Positions 43,701 through 51,276 of a DNA stretch of 64,000 nucleotides are shown here, one piece after another. The stretch covers positions 186,001 to 250,000 of the forward strand of contig CAVXHK010000003.1 in NCBI GenBank assembly GCA_963761705.1, written 5' to 3'. Under the pieces are notes generated by a model that worked only from the letters and a program-made list of their open reading frames with translations, was not told the DNA's origin and searched no databases. Numbering within the stretch: the stretch's first letter is position 1; every line of letters starts with the position of its first letter. This DNA comes from CAVVKW01 sp963761705 (GTDB lineage Bacteria > Verrucomicrobiota > Verrucomicrobiia > Chthoniobacterales > JAATET01). The position numbers and the translations under genes were made by a program.

Positions 43701-44219
43701 GTGTTGCTGCTTTACCTGTCGACGCGGAGTTGGTTGCGGGTGGCGATTATCCTCCTGGCGGTGCCGTTTTCGCTCGTGGGGGCGATCTGGTTTCTGTGGT
43801 TCATGGATTACGATTTGTCGTTGGCGGTGTGGGTGGGGCTCATCGCGCTGGCGGGACTCGACGCGGAGACGGGAGCGGTGATGTTGCTCTATCTCGACAC
43901 GAGCTACGAGCGGTTCAAGGCGGAGGGGCGGTTGAACTCGCGGGCGGATCTGTGGCGCGCCGTGCACGACGGGGCGGTGAAGCGGATTCGGCCGAAGACG
44001 ATGACGGTGGCGTCGACCTTCGTGGGGTTGCTGCCGCTGCTGTGGGCCGACGGCGCCGGGGCGGACACGATGCGGCGGCTGGCGGTGCCGATGATTGGCG
44101 GGCTGGGGAGCAGCTTTTTATTGGAGCTGCTGGTCTACCCGGTGGTGTATTATTTGGCGAGGGTGCGGGAGTTGCGGCGTCAAGAGGACGGGACGTCCTC
44201 CTCCCGTTTGGTTGCGTGA
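40734..44219 (+). CDS. cusA: CusA/CzcA-type heavy-metal RND efflux pump
   Basis: This 1161-aa inner-membrane proton-driven pump exports copper or silver from the periplasm through CusB and CusC. HME-RND features are all present: the start IAGVTDWCVRNRVMVLLLGGF, IPDLSDVQVVIRTEYAGQAP, the transmembrane proton-relay segment SIGVMVDSSIIMVENAHK, FVLGEQSGRLFKPLAFTKTF, and the late ALAGLDAETGAVMLLYLD. Methionines occur in LLYMPTTDPG, APMSMIETT and RIDMLSTGIR, segments that carry the CusA methionine triad in E. coli, so monovalent copper/silver is more likely than divalent cations. ATG 40734 lies 26 bp after cusB. The C-terminal RRQEDGTSSSRLVA is partly coded by a palindrome. Confidence 0.95.
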   Translation: MIAGVTDWCVRNRVMVLLLGGFLVVGGGYSARNITVDAIPDLSDVQVVIRTEYAGQAPRIVEDQVTYPLTTAMLAVPFAKVVRGYSMFGTSFVYVIFEDGTDLYWARSRVLEQLNAVANRLPAGAAPQLGPDATGVGWIVQYVLTAELGADVDLAELRSLQDWYLRYELTAVDGVSKVAPIGGFVKQYQVVVDPVKLRAYGIPLSKVRTAISRSNADVGGRLIEQSETEYMVRGLGYLGESGPDNARSAQVLEDLSGIALGVNDGGSPIRLADVAEVRIGPEIRRGIADWNGEGEVVGGIVIMRFGENAKATIDRVKARLAELAAGLPEGVGIEIAYDRSDLIERAVGTLRKTLTEEVVVVAIVCVLFLLHARSALVAAFVLPAGVLATLTIMHLAGINANIMSLGGIAISIGVMVDSSIIMVENAHKFLEIERRRVVAGGVARPRIEVIGDAAKEVGPSLFFALLIIVVSFLPIFVLGEQSGRLFKPLAFTKTFAMASGAILAVTVIPVLMTFFVTERTLPAAWSRRRRWGTYAGLIGLPAVGFLSLGWPWALGWAVLSALVLLPQRIPDEERNPISRALEAVYNPAFALVMRFRWLTLLVAVGLLAVTWWPFSQLGREFMPPLEEGDLLYMPTTDPGIGPTKAREILQQTDKILAQFPEVASVFGKIGRAETATDPAPMSMIETTLVLHRDKSKWRAVRVPRFYDRWPGWARWLPERVWASTRPITTDEIIYGYEIPDGRGGTLRVPGMNDALQFPGLTNAWTMPIQTRIDMLSTGIRTPVGIKFMGPDLEVLAGLANRAANALKSDPATSKTTTSAFPEKSVGGNYFDVEVNRDAIARYGLVVGDVQDVIMTALGGMTVTSTVEGLERYPVNVRYPSELRDSIESVRQTLVAAPGGAQVPLAQLADITIRKGPPMIKSENARLTSWVYVDIAGIDVGTYVDLAKEVVAREVPLPRGVTVKWSGQYEYMQTAAERLKIAIPLALVGIVLLLYLSTRSWLRVAIILLAVPFSLVGAIWFLWFMDYDLSLAVWVGLIALAGLDAETGAVMLLYLDTSYERFKAEGRLNSRADLWRAVHDGAVKRIRPKTMTVASTFVGLLPLLWADGAGADTMRRLAVPMIGGLGSSFLLELLVYPVVYYLARVRELRRQEDGTSSSRLVA
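44184..44200. repeat. GAGGACG-GGA-CGTCCTC palindrome at the cusA 3' end
   Basis: A perfect 7-bp stem (44184-44190 with 44194-44200) lies inside the last codons of cusA and encodes EDGTSS. It shares GAGGACGGG with the palindrome at 32503-32523 (minus strand) and GGACGGG with 2554-2560. Confidence 0.6.
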
Positions 44220-44354
44220 AGGCCCAGGTGGGCAGCCTTAGAATGATGCTCGTCATTCGATCAATCGTTCGTGCAGCGCGACGCACTGCGATCCTGGCGT
44301 CGCAAGCGAGGTCTGTCCGTGCGTCGGCGCGGGTTTTGCTTCACGGTGCGAGCC

Positions 44355-45728
44355 ATGGCTTTGTTGATTAAGAACGGTGAGATTGTGACGGCGGATAGTC
44401 GGTTCGTGGCGGACGTGTGGTGTGAGGGAGAGACGATCACGCGGATCGACAGGGACATCGAGGCTCCGGCGGGGGCGGAGGTGGTCGACGCGACGGGGAA
44501 GTTCGTTTTTCCGGGGTTCATCGATCCGCACACCCACATTTACCTGCCGTTCATGGGGACAGTCTCGAAGGACAATTACACGACCGGGAGCCAGGCGGCG
44601 CTCGTCGGTGGAACGACGACGATTTTTGACATGTGCGTTCCGTCGCGGGCGGAGGAGCCCATGGCGGGGTTCAAAAAATGGATCGCCGAGAGCGAGGGGA
44701 AGTCGGCGTGCGACTATTCGTTCCACATGGGGGTGACGAAATTTGACGACGCCAGCGAGACGCAGCTGCGGGAGATCGTCGCGCGGGGGATCTCGTCGTT
44801 CAAGATCTTCCTGGCCTACAAAGGCGCGTTTGGAATCGATGATTCGGAGTTGTATCGAGCGCTGACTTTGGCGCGAGAGTTGGGCGTGACGGTGTGTGCT
44901 CACTGCGAGAACGAGACGTTGGTGGCGGAGCGGCAGCGGGAGTTGTTGGCGGCGGGTTGCATGGGGCCGGAGTGGCACCACGAGAGTCGTCCACCGCTGG
45001 TGGAGGCGGAGGGGGTGCATCATCTGATGACCTTCGCGGAGCTGACGGGGGCGGAGGTTTACATCGTGCACCTGAGCTGCGAGGAGGCACTTCGGGAGGC
45101 GGTCGCGGCGCGGCTGCGGGGGGTGAACGTCTCGGTGGAGACGCTGATCCAGTATCTTCTCATTGATAAAAGTTACGCCGAGCGGGATGGATTCGAGGGG
45201 GCGAAATACGTGATGTCGCCGCCGCTTCGAGATGCGAAGAATCAGGACGTGCTGTGGCAGGGGTTGCGGTCGGGATTGATCCAGACTGTCGGCACGGATC
45301 ACGCGCCGTTCGATTTCGCCGGACAGAAGCCGATGGGCGCGGAGGATTTTACGAAGATCCCGAACGGCATCCCGGCGCTGGAGGATCGGATCAATTTGCT
45401 GTGGACGTATGGCGTGTGCGAGGGGCGGCTGGACATCCACGACTTTGTGGCGGTCGCGAGCACGAACGCGGCGAAGATCTTTGGCTTGTTCCCGCGAAAG
45501 GGGGCGGTGCAGGTCGGCGCGGACGCGGACTTGGTGGTCTACGATCCCAGTTACGAGGGAACGCTGTCGGCGGGGACGCAGACGATGAACCTCGATTACA
45601 ATGGGTTCGAAGGGTGGGCGATCAAGGGGCGTCCGTCGGTGGTGACGGTTCGCGGTGAAGTGGCGGTGCGGGACGGGGGGTTTGTCGGGACCGTGGGGCG
45701 CGGCCGATTGCTAGAGCGCGGGTTGTAG
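44355..45728 (+). CDS. hydA: Dihydropyrimidinase / D-hydantoinase
   Basis: This 457-aa amidohydrolase opens cyclic amides such as dihydrouracil or hydantoins. ATG 44355 gives MALLIKNGEIVTADSRF. The binuclear metal site is complete: DPHTHI, the carbamylated lysine in SSFKIFLAYKG, His in VCAHCENE, His in YIVHLSCEEAL, and Asp in GTDHAPF. The TNAAKIFGLFPRKGAVQVGADADLVVYDP ending is typical of the family. It lies 135 bp after cusA and is probably separate from it. Its last 18 bp overlap the 3' end of the converging esterase gene. Confidence 0.93.
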   Translation: MALLIKNGEIVTADSRFVADVWCEGETITRIDRDIEAPAGAEVVDATGKFVFPGFIDPHTHIYLPFMGTVSKDNYTTGSQAALVGGTTTIFDMCVPSRAEEPMAGFKKWIAESEGKSACDYSFHMGVTKFDDASETQLREIVARGISSFKIFLAYKGAFGIDDSELYRALTLARELGVTVCAHCENETLVAERQRELLAAGCMGPEWHHESRPPLVEAEGVHHLMTFAELTGAEVYIVHLSCEEALREAVAARLRGVNVSVETLIQYLLIDKSYAERDGFEGAKYVMSPPLRDAKNQDVLWQGLRSGLIQTVGTDHAPFDFAGQKPMGAEDFTKIPNGIPALEDRINLLWTYGVCEGRLDIHDFVAVASTNAAKIFGLFPRKGAVQVGADADLVVYDPSYEGTLSAGTQTMNLDYNGFEGWAIKGRPSVVTVRGEVAVRDGGFVGTVGRGRLLERGL

Positions 45729-46499
45729 CGGCAGGGAGGCGATCCATTTGCGGATCTCCTGGTCCCAGTAGTTCCACTCGTGAGCGCCGGGACCTTCGGA
45801 GTAGGCGAGCGGGAGACCGTTCGCTTCGGCGTGCTGCGAGAAGCGGCGGTTGGACGGGAGGAGAAAGTCTTCGGTGCCGCAGCAGGCGGAGAGGGTCGGG
45901 ACGGGTTGGCCGGATGCGACGAGCTTTGTTGCGAGGGCGAACAGGTCGGCGTCGGTGCCGGCGAGGGCGGTCGGATCGGTGAAAACCGAGCGGGCCCAGG
46001 CTTGGCGGTCGGGGTCTTTGGAATTTATGAGCCAAGTGACGTCGAGGACGCCGGAGAGGCTGGCGGCGGCGGCGTATTTTTCGGGCTGGCTCAGGGCGAG
46101 GAGGAACGCGCCGTAACCACCCATGGAGAGGCCGGCGATGAAGTTGTCCTCGCGGCGGGTGGAGAGGGGGAAAAGACTGCGGGCGATGGCGGGGAGTTCG
46201 TCGCGGAAGAAGGTGCCGTAGCGGGGGCCGGAGACCATGTCGTGGTAGAGACTCAGGTTGGCAGCAGGCATGACGACGGCGAGACCGCGCTCGGTGGCGT
46301 AGCGCTCGATGGAGGTGCGGCGCATCCAGGTCGTGTGATTATCGGAGCGGCCGTGGAGCAGCCAGAGGACGGGGTGGGGACCGGGGCGGGCGGTGCTCGC
46401 GAGGCCAATCTGCTGGGTGGCGGTCTGGGGGAGTAGGACGTTCATCGAGCAGGAGAGACCGAGGACGTCGGAGAAGAATTCACATTGGATGAAAGCCAT
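45711..46499 (-). CDS. Alpha/beta-hydrolase esterase, FrmB/EstA-like
   Basis: The 262-aa protein from ATG 46499 has VLWLLHGRSDNHTTWMRRT, the nucleophile elbow GLSMGGYGAFLLAL, an acid region around CGTEDFLLPSN, and the catalytic His in GAHEWNYWD. This is the pattern of S-formylglutathione hydrolase/tributyrin esterase-type proteins. Without a formaldehyde pathway nearby, a general carboxylesterase role is more likely. It converges with the hydantoinase gene (18-bp overlap), and it lies 13 bp downstream of the YkgJ gene. Confidence 0.88.
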   Translation of the reverse strand: MAFIQCEFFSDVLGLSCSMNVLLPQTATQQIGLASTARPGPHPVLWLLHGRSDNHTTWMRRTSIERYATERGLAVVMPAANLSLYHDMVSGPRYGTFFRDELPAIARSLFPLSTRREDNFIAGLSMGGYGAFLLALSQPEKYAAAASLSGVLDVTWLINSKDPDRQAWARSVFTDPTALAGTDADLFALATKLVASGQPVPTLSACCGTEDFLLPSNRRFSQHAEANGLPLAYSEGPGAHEWNYWDQEIRKWIASLPLQPAL

Positions 46500-46512
46500 G
46501 GTGCGGGGGAGG

Positions 46513-46962
46513 TTAGAGGGTCGCGAGTTCGGCGGCGACGGCGGAGCCGATGGCGCGGGGGCCGTCGCCGCCGAGGCTCTCGTCGACTTGCTCCAAGCGG
46601 CGGATGAGGTCGAGGACTTCGCTGCGGGCGTAGGGACCGCCGGCACCCGCGCAGAAGTGCGTGCGGCAGCCGAAGGGACGGTCCGTGTAGATGAGGCAGC
46701 GCTCGGTGCGGGGGTCGAGGAGGGGGCAGGCTCCGTCGGTGCGATCCGGGAGGGATTTGCGACCGGTGGCGCGGAGGGCGCGGGCGGCGAGCCGGGCCTC
46801 GCCGCGGGTGAGTTGGGGGGTGCGACCGGTGACTTTGAAGTGGCAACACTCGGTGCGCATCGTGCAGGCGCGTTCGATGGGGCGGTCGGCGAGGTCGGAG
46901 TAAACGCTGCTAACCTCGGCGAGGGCGGCGGATTCGACGGGATCTTGGCGTCGCTTTTTCAT
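46513..46962 (-). CDS. YkgJ-family cysteine-cluster protein
   Basis: This 149-aa protein carries a conserved cysteine cluster thought to bind zinc or iron. The cysteines are in ERACTMRTECCHF, GACPLLDPRTERCLIYTDRP and FGCRTHFCAGAG, matching the CxxCxxxxC-type pattern of YkgJ. The function of the family is unknown. The start ATG 46962 overlaps the stop of the YhiN-like gene by 4 nt, and the esterase gene follows. Confidence 0.87.
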   Translation of the reverse strand: MKKRRQDPVESAALAEVSSVYSDLADRPIERACTMRTECCHFKVTGRTPQLTRGEARLAARALRATGRKSLPDRTDGACPLLDPRTERCLIYTDRPFGCRTHFCAGAGGPYARSEVLDLIRRLEQVDESLGGDGPRAIGSAVAAELATL

Positions 46963-48197
46963 GGTCCGGTCTGAATCGGTGCCGCGAGGGAATTTCCGGC
47001 AAGCCAGCCGGTGGTCCAAGCAGCTTGAAAATTGAACCCGCCGGTGACGCCGTCGACGTCGAGGAGTTCGCCGGCGAAATAGAGGCCGGGCTGGCGGCGG
47101 CTCTCCATGGTCTTGAAATCGACTTCCTTGGCGGGGATGCCGCCGCACGTGACGAATTCGTCCTTGTTGAGGCTCTTGCCGGTCACGTCGACCGTGGTGC
47201 GGACGAGTCGGTCTGCCAGATTGTCGCGGTGGGCGCGTTTGAGCGTGGTCCAGCGAGTATCCGGCGGGATGGCTGCGGCGGTGCAGAGGTGCTCCCACAA
47301 GCGGTTGGGCACGTTGGCGACGGGTGAGTTGATGACTTTGCGATTGGGATTTTCGTCGCGTTGGGATTGGAGAAGAGCCGTGGCACCGTCCGCGGGCTTC
47401 CCGGGAAGGAAACTGAGCGCGAGCTGGAATTGGTAGTCGCGGGATTCGAGCTCCCGGGCACCCCAGGCGGAGATCTTGAGAACGGCGGGGCCGCTGAGGC
47501 CGCGGTGGGTGAAAAGAAGCGGGCCCGACTCTCGGAGGGAGGTGCCGGGGATGCTGGATTCCGCTTCGCACGCGACCCCCGCGAGTTGGTGGATCCACGG
47601 TTCGTCGACGTCGAAGGTAAAAAGCGAGGGAACGGGCGGCTGCGGCGAGTGGCCGAACGCGGCGGCGATGAGGGCGCCGACCGGGACGCGGCTACCGCCG
47701 GTCGCGAGCAGGAGGCGGTCGCAGGCGAAGCTGGCGCCGTCGCTGGTCGTGATTTCAAACCCAGTCGGCACGCGGCGGGCGTCGGTGATGCCTGACCGTG
47801 CGTGCAGAGAGACGCCGGCATGGTCGGCGGCAGCAAGCAGGCAGTCGACGATGGTCTCGGAGCGGTTTGAGCGGGGAAAGATGCGGCCGTCGGGTTCGGT
47901 CTTCATCGCGACACCGCGGGCCTCGAACCAGGCGAGCGTGTCGGTGACGCCAAAGTGATGGAGTGGTCCGATGAGCGGACGCTCGCCGCGTGGATAGCGG
48001 GTGGAAAGCTCCCGGGCATCGAGGCAGGCGTGGGTGACGTTGCACCGGCCTCCGCCGGAGCGGGCGACCTTGGTGAGAAAATGCGCCGACTGTTCGAAGA
48101 CGTGGACGTCAGCATCGGGGTTGGCTTCGGCGCAAGTGATCGCGGCGAAAAATCCGGCGGCTCCCCCGCCCGCGATGGCGACCGTGGGGAGCTTCAC
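46959..48197 (-). CDS. HI0933/YhiN-family flavoprotein
   Basis: This 412-aa FAD-binding protein starts at GTG 48197. The start VAIAGGGAAGFFAAITCAEA is the FAD-binding glycine motif, followed by VARSGGGRCNVTHA, FARGV-like region FEARGVAMKTEPDGRIFP, LLLATGGSRVPVG, and the end AGELLDVDGVTGGFNFQAAW, which bind FAD in the HI0933 family. The family (BaiN/RdsA-like, aminoacetone-oxidase-like) has reductase activity in a few members, but the substrate here is unknown. It is the first gene of a three-gene coupled minus-strand set with YkgJ and an esterase. Confidence 0.92.
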   Translation of the reverse strand: MKLPTVAIAGGGAAGFFAAITCAEANPDADVHVFEQSAHFLTKVARSGGGRCNVTHACLDARELSTRYPRGERPLIGPLHHFGVTDTLAWFEARGVAMKTEPDGRIFPRSNRSETIVDCLLAAADHAGVSLHARSGITDARRVPTGFEITTSDGASFACDRLLLATGGSRVPVGALIAAAFGHSPQPPVPSLFTFDVDEPWIHQLAGVACEAESSIPGTSLRESGPLLFTHRGLSGPAVLKISAWGARELESRDYQFQLALSFLPGKPADGATALLQSQRDENPNRKVINSPVANVPNRLWEHLCTAAAIPPDTRWTTLKRAHRDNLADRLVRTTVDVTGKSLNKDEFVTCGGIPAKEVDFKTMESRRQPGLYFAGELLDVDGVTGGFNFQAAWTTGWLAGNSLAAPIQTGP

Positions 48198-48203
48198 GGC
48201 GGT

Positions 48204-48554
48204 CTACGCTTCGGCGCGCATCGCGCTGATAGCGGTCGGACGGTCGTGATAGATCGGGTAGGCGGTCTCGAATCCCGCTAGCTCGAAGATCCGTCGGACG
48301 TCGCCTTGGAGCGAGCAGACCGCGAGCTTGCCGCCTTGCCGGGATAATTTTTTCCCAACCATGAAGAGCTCGCGGAAGCCAGCCGAGGCGGTGTATTCCA
48401 GCTTTGCGAGGTCGACCAGGAGGTCTTTGACGCCTTCGACGTCGGTGATGGTCTGAAACTCGTGGTGGAGCTCCTGCCAGTTGTCTGGCTCGATGCGTCC
48501 AGCGATCTCGAGGATGGTGACGTTGCCGTCTTGGGAGGTGAGGTATTCAGCCAT
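48204..48554 (-). CDS. STAS-domain anti-sigma-factor antagonist-like protein
   Basis: The 116-aa single STAS domain resembles SpoIIAA/RsbV. The start TSQDGNVTILEIAGRIEPDN, the KDLLVDLAKLEYTASAGFREL segment and GGKLAVCSLQGDVRRIFELAGFE match the fold. The phosphorylatable Ser would be in the TASAGF piece where SpoIIAA has DSSGL-like wording. No anti-sigma kinase or sigma factor lies nearby. It is upstream of the YhiN gene with a 6-bp gap, but their link is unclear. Its start is 156 bp from the divergent response regulator. Confidence 0.88.
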   Translation of the reverse strand: MAEYLTSQDGNVTILEIAGRIEPDNWQELHHEFQTITDVEGVKDLLVDLAKLEYTASAGFRELFMVGKKLSRQGGKLAVCSLQGDVRRIFELAGFETAYPIYHDRPTAISAMRAEA

Positions 48555-48677
48555 AACGAAGGCAACGGGAATTAGACGGTTCGGCTCGGAACGCCAAGCA
48601 AAACAATCTCGGGTCAGGCGGCCGCTGCGGCCTCCACGAATTTGGCATAAGATAGGGGAAACCCCGATGGTGAATCT

Positions 48678-48701
48678 ACGAAAGTTCGTTCTATAAGGAG
48701 G
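48678..48701 (+). promoter_or_regulatory. Palindrome and strong ribosome-binding site of the response regulator
   Basis: ACGAA-AG-TTCGT (48678-48689) is a near-perfect dyad, a possible autoregulatory operator. AAGGAGG (48695-48701), 9 nt before the ATG, is the strongest Shine-Dalgarno I saw in the window and decides the start. Confidence 0.6.
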
Positions 48702-48710
48702 ATTTACGCA

Positions 48711-49409
48711 ATGCCGACCGCCATCAATCGAGGAAAATCATCTCCGTTGCGAGAGATGAAATACGTTTTGCTCGCGGACGACCATCCCATCGTGCTGGCG
48801 GGGATGCGGGCCTTGCTGGAACAACAGCCGGATCTCGCGATCATCGGGACGGTGGGGACGAGCAAGGAGTTGTTTCAGACTTTGGAGGCGATCCGACCGT
48901 CGTTGCTGATCATGGATTTGAGCTTGGGGAAGGCGGATGGGTTGGACGTGCTCAAGTCGGTGCGGGCGATTCACGAGCGGTTGTCGGTGCTCGTTTTTTC
49001 CATGCACGACGAGCGGGATTACGCGCTGCGGGTGCTGACCGCCGGCGCGATGGGCTATCTGATGAAGGACAACGCGGCGGACGAATTGCTCGCCGCGGTG
49101 CGTCGGGTGCTCGGCGGGCAGATTTATTTGAGCGAGGTGGTGCTGGCGGGGCGGAGCGCCGAGGAGGTGGCCGAGATCGGGGATGGCGTGGATGGATTGA
49201 CCGATCGGGAGTTGTCAATCTTCCGAATGATCGGGAGTGGCCTGCCGACGCGGACGATCGCGGCGGATCTGCATCTGAGCGTGAAGACGATCGAGAAGCA
49301 TCGGGAAAATATCAAACGCAAGCTAGGTCTCGAAGGGGGGTCGAAACTCGCGGCCGAAGCGGCGATCTACGTTTGGCGGTCGGCGGCGGGCGGGGACTCG
49401 GGGAAGTAA
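48711..49409 (+). CDS. NarL/FixJ-type response regulator
   Basis: This 232-aa two-component regulator starts at ATG 48711. The receiver domain (about 17-135) has the acidic pair Asp23-Asp24 (LADDHP), the phosphoacceptor Asp69 (LLIMDLSLG) and Lys119 (GYLMKDNA). A LuxR-type helix-turn-helix follows (about 165-225: LTDRELSIFRMIGSGLP and LHLSVKTIEKHRENIKRKL). No sensor kinase gene is adjacent, so it is an orphan here. The strong ribosome-binding site suggests high translation. Confidence 0.94.
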   Translation: MPTAINRGKSSPLREMKYVLLADDHPIVLAGMRALLEQQPDLAIIGTVGTSKELFQTLEAIRPSLLIMDLSLGKADGLDVLKSVRAIHERLSVLVFSMHDERDYALRVLTAGAMGYLMKDNAADELLAAVRRVLGGQIYLSEVVLAGRSAEEVAEIGDGVDGLTDRELSIFRMIGSGLPTRTIAADLHLSVKTIEKHRENIKRKLGLEGGSKLAAEAAIYVWRSAAGGDSGK

Positions 49410-49477
49410 ACTCGAGCTCCGGAGGCTGGGAGTCGCCGATCCTTGAAGTGCGGGTTGGAGTCGATAAAAGGGGAGGG

Positions 49478-50443
49478 ATGGATGACGCGTTGTTGGCGGG
49501 GCATGGGTTTGATTTCGACCCGACGCACGGGTACGGGCTGGCGCACTTGCTGGCGGTGCGGGGGCCGGAGACGCCGGCTGATTTCGAAAGATTTTGGCGG
49601 GCGAAATACGCGCGGGCGTTGGCGGTGAAGCCGCGAATGCGATTGCGGGATACGGGGGAGGATCGCGACGGCTGGCGGGTTTGGGAGTTGGTTCACACGT
49701 CGACGGGGCGGACGGAGATCCGGGGGTGGATGCTGACGCCAATGGGCGGCGTGGTGCGGCGGGCCGTCGTGATCGGGCACGGTTATGGTGGGCGCGAGGA
49801 GCCAGAATTTCATTGGGAGTTTCCGGAGGCGGCGCTGGTTTTTCCGTGCGCCCGGGGGCTGGGGCGCAGCAAGCACCCGAAGATCTCGGGGGACGCCGCG
49901 TGGCACGTGTTGCACAACATCCAAGACCGCGACAAATACGTGATCGGTGGCTGCGTCGAGGATCTGTGGGTGGCGGTGTCGGCAGTAGAGCGGGTGTTTC
50001 CGCAAGTAGCGGGACACGTGGGCTACGTGGGCGGGAGTTTCGGCGGCGGGCTCGGGGCGATGGCGTGCGCGTGGGACGAGCGGATCGTGCGGGCGCATCT
50101 CGGGGTGCCGACGTTTGGAAATCAGCCGTTGCGGGCGACACTCGGATCGGTGGGGAGCGCGGCGAGCGTGCAGAGGTTTCTAAAAGAGTGTCCGGGGGCA
50201 GCGGCGACGCTGGCTTATCACGACGCGGCGGTGGCGGCGCGGTTCGTCCGGCAGCCGGTGCATTGCGCGTGCGCGCGGTTCGATCCGGCCGTGGCTCCGG
50301 CGGGGCAATTCTCCGTTTACAACGAACTGGGCGGGCCGAAGAAGCTGTTCGTGCTGGCGGCGGGGCATTTTTCTTACCCAGGACAGCGCGAGGAGGACCG
50401 CCGATTGCTACGAGAAATTCACGAATTCTTCCGCGACACGTAG
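49478..50443 (+). CDS. Acetyl-xylan-esterase-like (AXE1 family) alpha/beta-hydrolase
   Basis: The 321-aa protein from ATG 49478 has a purine-rich ribosome-binding region just before it. The AXE1/cephalosporin-deacetylase features are ETPADFERFWRAKYARAL near the start, RAVVIGHGYGGREEPEF, the nucleophile elbow GYVGGSFGGGLGAMAC, LGVPTFGNQPLRA, and the catalytic His in AAGHFSYPGQ. Family members remove acetyl groups from sugars. The predicted protein has no signal peptide, so it would act in the cytoplasm. It sits between the regulator and a second esterase gene. Confidence 0.85.
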   Translation: MDDALLAGHGFDFDPTHGYGLAHLLAVRGPETPADFERFWRAKYARALAVKPRMRLRDTGEDRDGWRVWELVHTSTGRTEIRGWMLTPMGGVVRRAVVIGHGYGGREEPEFHWEFPEAALVFPCARGLGRSKHPKISGDAAWHVLHNIQDRDKYVIGGCVEDLWVAVSAVERVFPQVAGHVGYVGGSFGGGLGAMACAWDERIVRAHLGVPTFGNQPLRATLGSVGSAASVQRFLKECPGAAATLAYHDAAVAARFVRQPVHCACARFDPAVAPAGQFSVYNELGGPKKLFVLAAGHFSYPGQREEDRRLLREIHEFFRDT

Positions 50444-50490
50444 GGCCATTCGCGTGGAGGTTTTCGTTTTTCCAAGGATCAACCGCCACG

Positions 50491-51219
50491 ATGAATCGGG
50501 ACTATCACAAATGGTTTAGTTGGCGCCTCGGCCGCGACATGGAGCTGCTCGTCTTCGGCCACGCGGGGCCGAAGATGCTCGTCTTCCCGACGCGGGGCGG
50601 GCGGTTTTACGAATACGAGGACATGCGGATGATCGAGGTCCTGCGACCAAAGATCGAGGCGGGGGAGTTGCAGGTCTTCTGCCTGGATAGCGTCGACGCG
50701 GAGAGCTTCTACTGTTTCTGGGCGCACCCGACGGGACGGATCGGGCGGCATTCCCAATACGAGGAATACATTCTCAACGAGGTCTTTCCGTTGATGACGG
50801 CGCTGAATCCCGACCCGACGGTCATCGCGCACGGTTGCAGTTTAGGGGCCTTTCACGCGGCGAACGTGGCGTTCCGGCACCCGCACTTGTTCACGAAATT
50901 GAAGGCGTTCTCCGGGCGTTACGACCTCACGCTCAGCGTCGAGCATTTCCGCGATCTGTTCGACGGCTACTACGACGAGACGATCTACCTCAACACGCCG
51001 ACCCACTTCCTCCCGTTGCTCGGGCGCGACGATCATCTGACGAGCCTACGCAAGATGGAGATCACGCTGACGGTTGGGCGGGAGGATCCGTTTCGGGAGA
51101 ATAACGAGAATCTGAGCAACATTCTTTCGGGCAAAGACGTGGGGCACGAGATGCACTTCTGGGGCGACCGGGCGCACCGAGGCTACTACTGGCGGCGGAT
51201 GGCGGAGATCTATCTGTAG
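50491..51219 (+). CDS. Esterase-like alpha/beta-hydrolase
   Basis: The 242-aa protein from ATG 50491 has the segments LVFGHAGPKMLVFPTRGGRFYEYED, the probable nucleophile in VIAHGCSLGAFHAANV (Ser in GCSLG) and a late His in HEMHFWGDRAHRGYYW. The length and layout are those of the YbbA-like esterase group. Its substrate is unknown. It starts 48 bp after the acetyl-xylan-esterase-like gene. Confidence 0.83.
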   Translation: MNRDYHKWFSWRLGRDMELLVFGHAGPKMLVFPTRGGRFYEYEDMRMIEVLRPKIEAGELQVFCLDSVDAESFYCFWAHPTGRIGRHSQYEEYILNEVFPLMTALNPDPTVIAHGCSLGAFHAANVAFRHPHLFTKLKAFSGRYDLTLSVEHFRDLFDGYYDETIYLNTPTHFLPLLGRDDHLTSLRKMEITLTVGREDPFRENNENLSNILSGKDVGHEMHFWGDRAHRGYYWRRMAEIYL

Positions 51220-51276
51220 TCGCGACGGGCGAGCTGGAAGCTTGCGTTACGGGTTGGGGAATCTACTTTACGGCGC

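Noticed and set aside
48640..48665. Sigma-54-like TTGGCA upstream of the response regulator
   Set aside because: No GC at the -12 position with right spacing; not supportable.
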